From: JACJYC01 sp964558465
Lineage (GTDB): Bacteria; Bacteroidota; Bacteroidia; Chitinophagales; Saprospiraceae
Assembly (NCBI GenBank): GCA_964558465.1
Contig: CAZLEF010000094.1
Span: 1 to 28,034, forward strand
DNA length: 28,034 nt
Direction: 5' to 3'
In this document: one piece after another, positions 1-8,389 of the stretch
Layout of the letters: every line of letters starts with the position of its first letter
How positions within the stretch are numbered: position 1 is the stretch's first letter
Translations under genes and position numbers: made by a program
The notes under the pieces: generated by a model
Told to the model about the DNA's origin: nothing
What the model saw: only the letters and a program-made list of their open reading frames with translations
Databases searched by the model: none

Positions 1-52
1 GATTTGTTGATTTGTTGATTTGTTGATTTGTTGATTTGTTGATTTGTTGATT
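1..52. repeat. 8-bp tandem repeat (GATTTGTT)n
   Basis: Six perfect head-to-tail copies of GATTTGTT occupy positions 1-48, followed by a broken copy starting GATT. The array probably continues upstream of the window. It is a simple-sequence tract in a noncoding region and no function is visible. Slippage during replication or assembly could change the copy number. Confidence 0.9.
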
Positions 53-269
53 CGACCACCCCGAGGCGCATTCGCGTGGTTGATTTGAAGGTCGGCCGTC
101 CTTCTCCTATTCCGCTAATCCAACCCCCGCCCAGTCCCCTCCATACTTCCGGGTCCCAGGCGGGAACCACGCCGCGACGTGGCCAATCAATCGTATCAAT
201 CGTATCAATCGTATCATTCAAATCAATTCAAATTTCCGTATCTTCGCACCCGTTTCAAAAATCCAAGCC
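53..269. other. Intergenic leader of ettA with 9-bp repeats and weak promoter
   Basis: No credible gene is present; the short open frames here have no recognisable protein features. Positions 189-215 hold three exact copies of AATCGTATC. Positions 239-247 read TATCTTCGC, one mismatch from the Bacteroidota -7 box TAnnTTTG, placed about 23 nt before the ettA ATG. No clear TTTG -33 box lies at the right distance. The promoter reading is therefore tentative. Confidence 0.4.
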
Positions 270-1947
<1,678 letters not shown>

Positions 1948-1949
<2 letters not shown>

Positions 1950-2041
1950 ACCACTAAGGACACTTAGGACACTAAGGATGCTAAGGATGTTAACGGATTA
2001 TGAATTGTTCTCTTAGTGTTTCTAAGTGCTCTAAGTGGTTC
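1948..2041. repeat. Long imperfect inverted repeat built from CACTAAGGA-like words
   Basis: Immediately after the ettA stop, positions 1948-1976 (words such as CCACTAAGGACAC) are the imperfect reverse complement of positions 2012-2041 (words such as CTAAGTGGTTC), with about 35 nt between the arms. The arms are themselves made of repeated near-octamers (ACACTAAG, ATGCTAAG). The transcript could fold into one long stem. It may act as a 3' end or attenuation structure for ettA, but there is no T-run that would make it a standard intrinsic terminator. Confidence 0.7.
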
Positions 2042-2143
2042 CCAAAGTGGTTCCCCAATTCAACCTTTCCCCCGTTCACGCGTTGTTGAAAGACTATGGC
2101 AGAATACCGCGCCTTAGTTCATTAAAATTCAACCAGACAACCC

Positions 2144-3070
2144 ATGGCAGAAAAGCATTCCTGCGTCATCATAGGTTCCGGCCCTGCCGGGTACACAGCC
2201 GCCATTTACGCAGCCCGCGCGGGCATGAACCCCGTTATGTACACCGGCGCCGAGCCTGGCGGCCAACTGATGATCACCACCGAGGTCGAAAACTATCCGG
2301 GTTATCCCAAAGGCATCACCGGCCCCGAAATGATGGAAGAATTCCGGCAGCAAGCCGAGCGTTTTGGTACCAAGGTCCATTACGAAGTGGTCAGTAAAGT
2401 GGATTTCACCGGACCGGTGCACAAATTGTGGACGGACAGCGGCCAGGAGGTCCACGCCGACAGCGTGATCATTTCCACCGGCGCCAGCGCCAAATGGCTG
2501 GGTTTGCCTTCCGAAAAAAAACCGGGGGTTTCGGCCTGTGCGGTCTGCGACGGCTTTTTCTTTCGCGGAATGGAAGTAGCGGTTGTCGGCGGAGGCGATA
2601 CGGCTGCCGAGGAGGCCTCCTACCTCGCCAAATTATGCCCGAAAGTGCACCTGCTGGTCCGGCGCAATGAAATGCGGGCTTCAAAGATCATGCAGGAGCG
2701 GGTATTGAAGGCGCCCAATATCGAGATCCACTGGAATACGGAGGCTCTGGAGATCATGGGCGAAAAAGAAGTGGAAGGCGTGCGGATCGTGAACAACCAG
2801 ACCCGGGAGGAAAGTATTCTTCCCATCAAGGGCTTTTTTGTGGCCATCGGGCACCAGCCCAATACAAAGATCTTCAACGGATGGCTGAACATGGATGAAA
2901 CCGGTTATATCCAGACCGTTCCGGGTACTTCGCATACCAATATCGAAGGCGTATTCGCCAGCGGCGACGCTCAGGACAAAGTGTACCGGCAGGCAGTGAC
3001 GGCCGCGGGAACGGGCTGCATGGCCGCCCTGGACGCTGAGCGATATCTGACGGAGAAGGGGTTGATTTGA
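2144..3070 (+). CDS. trxB: Thioredoxin-disulfide reductase (NADPH)
   Basis: The 308-residue product is a low-molecular-weight flavoprotein thioredoxin reductase of usual family length, passing electrons from NADPH through FAD to thioredoxin in the cytoplasm. Visible features are the FAD-binding GSGPAG (11-16), the redox-active pair C132-A-V-C135 followed by DGFFF, the NADPH-binding GGGDTA (149-154), the paired arginines R173-R174 that read the 2'-phosphate of NADPH, and the second FAD motif GDAQD (274-278). All catalytic residues are present. The ATG at 2144 places the FAD motif 11 residues from the N-terminus, as expected. The gene is apparently monocistronic. No clear -7 box was seen upstream. 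Confidence 0.96.
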   Translation: MAEKHSCVIIGSGPAGYTAAIYAARAGMNPVMYTGAEPGGQLMITTEVENYPGYPKGITGPEMMEEFRQQAERFGTKVHYEVVSKVDFTGPVHKLWTDSGQEVHADSVIISTGASAKWLGLPSEKKPGVSACAVCDGFFFRGMEVAVVGGGDTAAEEASYLAKLCPKVHLLVRRNEMRASKIMQERVLKAPNIEIHWNTEALEIMGEKEVEGVRIVNNQTREESILPIKGFFVAIGHQPNTKIFNGWLNMDETGYIQTVPGTSHTNIEGVFASGDAQDKVYRQAVTAAGTGCMAALDAERYLTEKGLI

Positions 3071-3135
3071 AGAAGGAATTAAGAACTCAGGTATAGTCTT
3101 GCTTAACAAACTTCCTAAAATAACCCTACAATATT

Positions 3136-3144
3136 TATCTTTGC
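3136..3144 (+). promoter_or_regulatory. Predicted -7 promoter box of fbaA (TATCTTTGC)
   Basis: TATCTTTGC is a full match to the Bacteroidota -7 consensus TAnnTTTG and lies 62 nt upstream of the aldolase ATG, giving a leader of roughly 55 nt. The expected TTTG -33 box is not evident at the right spacing, so the call rests on the -7 match and the position. Directly before the ATG the leader is A-rich and lacks a Shine-Dalgarno motif, as is usual in this phylum. Confidence 0.55.
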
Positions 3145-3206
3145 TTCGTTAAATGAGCTTCGATAAGCCTTTAGAAGATTTTCAGGCCTAATTCTAATCA
3201 ACAAAA

Positions 3207-4286
3207 ATGTCAACAACCCATACCAGATTCCGCACGGGGGTGATCCACGGCGATGAAGTAACAGAATTGCTGAACTACGCCAACGAGCAGAATTTTGCGC
3301 TGCCGGCGGTCAACGTAGTGGGCTCCAATACCATCAATGCCGTGCTGGAAACAGCCCGGGATGTCAATTCTCCGGTGATCATTCAGTTTTCCAACGGCGG
3401 GGGTGCATTTATGGCCGGCAAAGGGCTGGACAATGCCAATCAGCAGGCAGCCATCCTCGGTTCTATTTCCGGCGCTATGCACGTGCATACCATGGCCAAA
3501 GCGTACGGCGTGACGGCCATTCTGCATACCGACCATTGTGCGCGGAACATCCTGCCCTGGATCGACGGCCTGCTGGACGCGGGCGAGCGTTTTTTTGAAT
3601 CCCGCGGTTATCCGCTGTACAGTTCGCATATGCTCGACTTGTCGGAAGAGCCCATTCACGAAAATATTGAGACCTGTGTCGAATACTTCAAACGCATGAC
3701 CAAACTCGGCATGACCCTCGAGATCGAACTCGGCGTGACCGGCGGCGAAGAGGACGGCGTGGACAATTCAGGCATCGACAACGCCCGGCTGTATACCCAA
3801 CCCGAAGAAGTTGCCTACGCTTACGAAGAACTGGGCAAGGTGAGCAACCGGTTTACCATCGCGGCCGCTTTCGGCAACGTTCACGGCGTTTACAAACCCG
3901 GCAATGTGGAGTTGAAACCCATTATTCTCAAAAATTCGCAGGATTACATCCGGGAAAAATACGGGTTGGGCGGCATTCCGGTCAATTTTGTGTTCCACGG
4001 CGGTTCGGGGTCCAGCCAGCAGGAGATCCGGGAAGCCATCGAATACGGGGCCGTAAAAATGAACATCGACACGGATATGCAATGGGCCTTCTGGTTAGGC
4101 ATCCGCGATTATTATGAAAGCAAACGCGACTATATGCAAGCCCAGATCGGCAACCCGGAAGGCGACGATAAACCCAATAAAAAATACTACGACCCCCGGC
4201 AGTGGCTCCGCGCCGGCGAAAAAACATTTGTAACACGCCTCCGGCAGGCCTTTGAAGACCTGAATTGCATCGGGAGGAATCAATAA
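3207..4286 (+). CDS. fbaA: Class IIA fructose-bisphosphate aldolase
   Basis: The 359-residue protein has exactly the length of E. coli FbaA and aligns with it almost throughout from memory. It reversibly splits fructose 1,6-bisphosphate into dihydroxyacetone phosphate and glyceraldehyde 3-phosphate in glycolysis and gluconeogenesis. Visible residues are the catalytic Asp109 and zinc ligand His110 in LHTDHC, Glu174 in LEIELG, His226 in NVHGVYKPGN, and His264 in FHGGSGS, followed by the phosphate-binding NIDTD segment. The TGGEEDGVDNS segment (178-188) is typical of the IIA subclass. All metal ligands are intact. The start at 3207 follows a well-placed -7 box. No linked glycolytic gene is visible. 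Confidence 0.97.
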   Translation: MSTTHTRFRTGVIHGDEVTELLNYANEQNFALPAVNVVGSNTINAVLETARDVNSPVIIQFSNGGGAFMAGKGLDNANQQAAILGSISGAMHVHTMAKAYGVTAILHTDHCARNILPWIDGLLDAGERFFESRGYPLYSSHMLDLSEEPIHENIETCVEYFKRMTKLGMTLEIELGVTGGEEDGVDNSGIDNARLYTQPEEVAYAYEELGKVSNRFTIAAAFGNVHGVYKPGNVELKPIILKNSQDYIREKYGLGGIPVNFVFHGGSGSSQQEIREAIEYGAVKMNIDTDMQWAFWLGIRDYYESKRDYMQAQIGNPEGDDKPNKKYYDPRQWLRAGEKTFVTRLRQAFEDLNCIGRNQ

Positions 4287-4416
4287 AGCAGTTCGCCAGT
4301 CTAACAGTTGCTCGTTTTTTACGCTTGAAAAAGGGTCAAACTGATCACTGAACTTCGACTTCGCTCAGTTCCCCGAAACTGACCACTGACGACTGACCAC
4401 TGACGACTAGTATTCT
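4287..4416. repeat. Intergenic 14-bp tandem repeat and CTGA/CAGT word array
   Basis: The spacer between fbaA and the oxidoreductase contains ACTGACCACTGACG twice in exact tandem (4378-4391 and 4392-4405). Related words lie upstream (AACTGATCACTGAAC, then CTCAGTT), so AACTGA and TCAGTT elements can pair. No gene is present. It resembles in style, though not in sequence, the word-array spacers at 1948-2041 and 7860-7976. Confidence 0.7.
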
Positions 4417-5400
4417 ATGTTAAAAATCGGTGTATTAGGGGCCGGGCACCTCGGGAAAATCCATATCAAATGCCTTCAACTGGCGGCTGAGGTATACGAA
4501 CTGGCGGGTTTCTTTGACCCCAACCGGGAAATAGCCGAACAGGCAGCCGCGCAATTGGGCGTCCGCAGTTTCCCGTCTGCAGACGACCTGTTAAATGAAG
4601 TAGATGTGGTGGATATTGTTACCCCGACCAGCACGCACTTCGAATTGGCCGCCCTGGCTATTCAACGGCGTAAACACGTTTTCATTGAAAAACCGCTGAC
4701 CAGTACGCTGGAGGAGGCCAAACAGCTCCTCGAATTAAGCCGTCAGTATGGGGTCAAGGTACAGGTAGGGCATGTGGAGCGTTTCAACCCGGCACTCCTC
4801 GCCCTGGGGAATCTGGCCCTGGCGCCCATGTTCATAGAAGCCCACCGCCTGGCCACTTTTAACCCCCGGGGGACGGATGTATCGGTGGTGCTGGACCTGA
4901 TGATCCACGACCTGGATATTGTACTCAGCCTCGTGGATTCACCCGTACAATTTGTCAGCGCAAGCGGTGTTGCAGTCGTCAGCGATACGCCCGACATTGC
5001 CAATGCCCGGATTGAATTTGCCAACGGGTGTGTCGCCAACCTCACAGCCAGCAGAATCTCCCTGAAACAAATGCGGAAAGTGCGCCTTTTCCAGAAGGAC
5101 GCATATATCAGTCTCGACCTGCTGGAGAAATCCGCACAGGTGATCCGTCTTTTTGACGCAGGCCACCCGGATGCTCCCCACGACAGCGGAATAGAACTCG
5201 AAACCCCAAAAGGAAAAAAGATCATACACCTGGACGCCCCGGTCATCGAGCCGGTCAACGCTATTAAACTGGAGTTGGAGACCTTTGCGGCCTGCATTCT
5301 CGAAAATACCCGGCCGCGTGTGAATATAGAAGACGGATACCGGGCGCTTGAACTGGCCTACCAGTTGCTGGCAGATATCAACAGACGGCAGCCGTTGTAA
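4417..5400 (+). CDS. Gfo/Idh/MocA-family NAD(P)-dependent oxidoreductase
   Basis: A 327-residue two-domain dehydrogenase. The N-terminal Rossmann fold shows GAGHLG (8-13) and the family EKPL motif (91-94) whose lysine is catalytic; the following GHVERFNPA (118-126) and DLMIHDLDI (160-168, His164) belong to the substrate-binding half. Members oxidise or reduce a hydroxyl on sugars, sugar nucleotides or inositols. The ERFNPA and MIHDLDI stretches recall UDP-N-acetylglucosamine 3-dehydrogenases (GnnA type) used for amino-sugar lipid A or surface polysaccharides, but that specific substrate is only a suggestion. The downstream sugar-transferase cluster would suit a polysaccharide or lipid A role. 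The ATG at 4417 gives the standard N-terminus. Confidence 0.88.
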   Translation: MLKIGVLGAGHLGKIHIKCLQLAAEVYELAGFFDPNREIAEQAAAQLGVRSFPSADDLLNEVDVVDIVTPTSTHFELAALAIQRRKHVFIEKPLTSTLEEAKQLLELSRQYGVKVQVGHVERFNPALLALGNLALAPMFIEAHRLATFNPRGTDVSVVLDLMIHDLDIVLSLVDSPVQFVSASGVAVVSDTPDIANARIEFANGCVANLTASRISLKQMRKVRLFQKDAYISLDLLEKSAQVIRLFDAGHPDAPHDSGIELETPKGKKIIHLDAPVIEPVNAIKLELETFAACILENTRPRVNIEDGYRALELAYQLLADINRRQPL

Positions 5401-5505
5401 TTTTAGTTTTTGATCGTTTTTTTGCCCGGTAACGACAATTTATCGGATTCGGCATCACCAAACATCCGTCTTTTGCGTTTACCAGTGTATTACCAAACAA
5501 CTGTG

Positions 5506-6414
5506 ATGAGAAACCCTTTACCAACCTCTTTATATATATCAGGGGGAATTTTTTTCCTTTTCTGGATCTGTTTTTCCGGCGCCTGCAACCTGATCGATCC
5601 CGAAGAACCGGCGCCGGCGTACCTTTACGTACCTGAATTCAGGCTCCAGACCAATCCGGCCAGCCAGGGGTCCGATTCTCATAAAATTACAGATATCTGG
5701 CTTACCGCAGACGGCAGGTTCTTAGGGGTTTACTCCTTACCAGCAACGGTTCCGGTATTGGCGGAAGGGCAAACCGGGATCATTATCGAACCTGGCATCA
5801 AAAACAACGGCATCAACGGCGCTTCCATCAGTTATCCCCTTTACCGGATCTACGAAACGACGGTTGATCTGATACCCGGAAAAACAGATACGATACGGCC
5901 TGTAACTTTTTATATCAGCAACCTCAAAGTGGCCGCGATCGACGATTTTGAATCCCCCGGCCGGCTTTTTAATAAGGTGCTGAACGATTCGGGTGACGGA
6001 ATGGTTAGTACCGGCGACGACGCATTTGAAGGTAATTTTTCCGGCCTGATCACTTTGGACAAGGACCGGCCGGTGGTGGAAATTTCAACTACCCGGCTAT
6101 TTCAGGACCTGACGGCCACCAGCCCCGTGGTTTACCTGGAGGTCAATTACAAAGCTGAGGCGCCGGTCGTTTTTGGGGTGATCGGCTATGTAGGCGGGCC
6201 GGGAGGATTGTCCAATCCGATACTCGATCCGGGTTTTGCGCCCAAAGATACCTGGAACAAGATTTATTTCAACCTGAGTCCGCTTTTGACCGACCCTCAA
6301 TACACGGGCGGATATCAATTGGTTTTGCAGGCCTTTATCCCGCAGGAGAACGGGCGCCTCGTCCGGGATTCCGCAAGGATCCTGATGGATAATATCAAAC
6401 TGCTTCACCTTTGA
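5506..6414 (+). CDS. Predicted lipoprotein of unknown function, coupled to sugar transferase
   Basis: Not a family I recognise by name. From the ATG at 5506 it encodes 302 residues with an N-terminal hydrophobic segment (about 9-26) ending in FSGAC, where Cys27 could be lipidated. The lipobox is imperfect, so ordinary Sec export is also possible. The mature part starts with an acidic and proline-rich linker (DPEEPAPA). The C-terminal half (about 145-302) is rich in beta-type segments and ends with MDNIKLLHL, reminiscent of jelly-roll carbohydrate-binding domains; that is inference. A TTG start at 5410 would only add an improbable extension before the signal. Its stop overlaps the next ATG by one base (TGATG at 6412-6416), so it is probably translated together with the sugar transferase and may serve in polysaccharide export or surface attachment. 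Confidence 0.72.
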   Translation: MRNPLPTSLYISGGIFFLFWICFSGACNLIDPEEPAPAYLYVPEFRLQTNPASQGSDSHKITDIWLTADGRFLGVYSLPATVPVLAEGQTGIIIEPGIKNNGINGASISYPLYRIYETTVDLIPGKTDTIRPVTFYISNLKVAAIDDFESPGRLFNKVLNDSGDGMVSTGDDAFEGNFSGLITLDKDRPVVEISTTRLFQDLTATSPVVYLEVNYKAEAPVVFGVIGYVGGPGGLSNPILDPGFAPKDTWNKIYFNLSPLLTDPQYTGGYQLVLQAFIPQENGRLVRDSARILMDNIKLLHL

Positions 6415-7844
6415 TGGATACAATGAGCAGAAAGCGGCGCACAGACACCCTGCTTTACAAGGTCCTCGATTTTGTAACAGCCATGTTGTCGTGGGCTTGT
6501 TTTTTTCTGTACAGGAAAAAAGTGGAAGGCAGCGACATTGAATCCCTGAACCTGCTGGCCGACCCTAATTTCTGGTACGGTATTTTTATTATCCCCATCG
6601 GATGGATCCTCTTTTACAATATCTTTGATCAGTATAAAGACATTTACAGGCTTTCCCGGATCGCTACGCTGACCCGTACCTTTTTCCTGAGTTTTTTTGG
6701 GGTCATGTTCCTGTTCTTCACGCTGATCCTCGACGATTTTGTCACCAACTACCGGACCTACTACAGCTCTTTTTTCACCCTTTTCCTGTTGCATTTTGTT
6801 TGTACAGCTACCGTTCGGATGATCATTCTCACGCGGGCGACCTGGCGGCTGAAATCCGGGGAAGTCGCCTACAATACCCTGATCATCGGCAGCAACCAGA
6901 ATGCCGTCGAATTGTACGAGGAGATCACCAGCCGTAAAAAAGGACTCGGTTATAAATTTGTCGGATTCGCCGACGCCAACGGTAAAAAACAACACGAACT
7001 GGCGGCTTACCTGCCCCGGCTGGGCAAAGTTGAAAACCTCGATGCGCTCATTCTGGACAACAATATCGAAGAGGTGATCATCGCTATTGAAACTTCAGAG
7101 CACAACCGCCTGAGGGAGATCCTGAACATCCTGTTCGATTTTAACGACCGGATCCTGGTAAAGATCATTCCGGATATGTACGATATCATGCTCGGCACCG
7201 TCAAAATGAACCACGTTTTCGGCGCTGTGCTGATCGAGATCCGCCACGAACTCATGCCCAAATGGCAGCGGCTCGTCAAGCGGCTCATCGATGTGCTTGC
7301 GGCAGTACTGGTGATCCTTATTCTTTCTCCTTTGTTCATTTACATTGCCTTGCGGGTGCGGTTTTCCTCCCCGGGGCCCATCTTTTACAAACAGGAACGA
7401 ACCGGCCTGAACGGCCATCCATTTTTCATCTATAAATTCCGATCCATGTTTGTCGGGGCCGAAACGAACGGCCCTCAACTGAGCTTTGACGGCGACAATC
7501 GATGCACACCCTGGGGCGCCGTGATGCGCAAATGGCGGCTGGACGAACTGCCGCAGTTCTGGAATGTCCTCAAAGGTGAAATGTCGATCGTCGGCCCGCG
7601 CCCCGAACGCCAGTATTACATCGAACAAATCCTCCAACGGGCGCCGCATTACAAACACCTCCTCAAGGTCAGGCCGGGCATTACTTCCTGGGGGCAGGTC
7701 AAATACGGCTACGCTTCCAATGTGGAACAGATGCTCCAGCGTCTGAAATTTGATATCCTGTACATCGAAAACATGTCGCTTGCCCTTGATTTCAAGATCA
7801 TGTTTTATACCATTTTTGTGCTGCTGCAGGGGAAGGGGAAGTAG
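6414..7844 (+). CDS. Polyprenyl-phosphate sugar-1-phosphate transferase (exopolysaccharide initiation)
   Basis: This 476-residue inner-membrane protein has the architecture of WbaP/WcaJ-like initiating transferases. Hydrophobic helices are visible at about 17-33, 54-71, 91-108 and 118-139. A soluble nucleotide-binding-like region follows (156-245, beginning NTLIIGS). A further membrane segment lies at 292-313. The C-terminal bacterial sugar-transferase domain carries YKQERTG (325-331), YKFRSM (340-345), LDELPQFWNVLKGEMS (376-391) and the diagnostic GPRPE (394-398). It should move a sugar phosphate from a nucleotide sugar to undecaprenyl phosphate, starting a surface polysaccharide. The ATG at 6414 overlaps the preceding stop; a TTG at 6411 and an ATG at 6423 are alternatives. 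No other glycosyltransferases lie nearby. Confidence 0.92.
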   Translation: MDTMSRKRRTDTLLYKVLDFVTAMLSWACFFLYRKKVEGSDIESLNLLADPNFWYGIFIIPIGWILFYNIFDQYKDIYRLSRIATLTRTFFLSFFGVMFLFFTLILDDFVTNYRTYYSSFFTLFLLHFVCTATVRMIILTRATWRLKSGEVAYNTLIIGSNQNAVELYEEITSRKKGLGYKFVGFADANGKKQHELAAYLPRLGKVENLDALILDNNIEEVIIAIETSEHNRLREILNILFDFNDRILVKIIPDMYDIMLGTVKMNHVFGAVLIEIRHELMPKWQRLVKRLIDVLAAVLVILILSPLFIYIALRVRFSSPGPIFYKQERTGLNGHPFFIYKFRSMFVGAETNGPQLSFDGDNRCTPWGAVMRKWRLDELPQFWNVLKGEMSIVGPRPERQYYIEQILQRAPHYKHLLKVRPGITSWGQVKYGYASNVEQMLQRLKFDILYIENMSLALDFKIMFYTIFVLLQGKGK

Positions 7845-7859
7845 GGGGACTTGAGGTTG

Positions 7860-7976
7860 GCAGTGGGCAGTCCGCAGTTGGCAGTCTTTCTTCTGTTGTC
7901 AAATGAAAATCCGTTTCCCGATTAACAAATACCTGGACTGCCCACTGCAGACTGCAGACTGAAGACTGCCCACTGC
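7860..7976. repeat. Inverted repeat of GCAGTGGGCAGTCC words
   Basis: GCAGTGGGCAGTCC (7860-7873) has a perfect 14-bp reverse complement at 7935-7948, and a second 13-bp copy of the right arm lies at 7964-7976 (GACTGCCCACTGC). Further CAGTTGGCAGTC and GCAGACT words fill both arms. It begins 16 nt after the sugar-transferase stop and could fold into alternative stems with either right arm. No T-run follows. It may act as a processing or transcription-end structure, or be a small mobile palindromic element. Confidence 0.75.
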
Positions 7977-8389
7977 AATCTTCACCTCATATTGACATTT
8001 CTATGACAAATTCCCAGGCAGCGCATCCCCGTCAAGGTTCGTTTTAGTGGGGTAATTACGCAAAAACTCAAAAATGCCGGTAGATCGCCTGGTCATTAAA
8101 AGGCGCCCGGCCCATTCATACAGCCGTTCGTGATAAGTGAATTTGTCAACTGATCATTTTTCCCAGAGAAGAATCATCAGTTCCTCTGACAAAGGCATCC
8201 TCCACCGGGGTCCTTCAACGGATTTTCGGGAGGTTCCTCAACTGGTATGCCATTAACTCGGCTAAACACACAAAACAATTCCTGAATTTTTACCGGAGCT
8301 GGTCAACGGTCGTTGTCCAATGGCCTGTCCCATGTCCGGAAGATTTGTTGTTGAAGGATTTTTTCATTTAATCACCAAAATAGTTTGTC
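7977..8389. other. Intergenic upstream region of the SusC gene with inverted repeat
   Basis: No gene is supported on either strand. Positions 8142-8154 contain TTTGTCA then ACTGAT, and positions 8176-8193 contain ATCAGT and TGACAAA, so both blocks pair perfectly with a five-base bulge on the right side. This could be an operator or a leader structure controlling the SusC/SusD pair. No full TAnnTTTG box was found just before 8390. No regulator gene (anti-sigma/sigma pair or hybrid sensor) is present nearby. Confidence 0.4.

Noticed and set aside
1..52. CRISPR or origin iterons
   Set aside because: The 8-bp units are directly adjacent with no spacers, and no replication gene or DnaA boxes were noticed nearby.
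5410..5505. TTG start extending the lipoprotein by 32 residues
   Set aside because: The extension would put a charged and polar stretch in front of the signal peptide; the ATG at 5506 gives a normal signal sequence.
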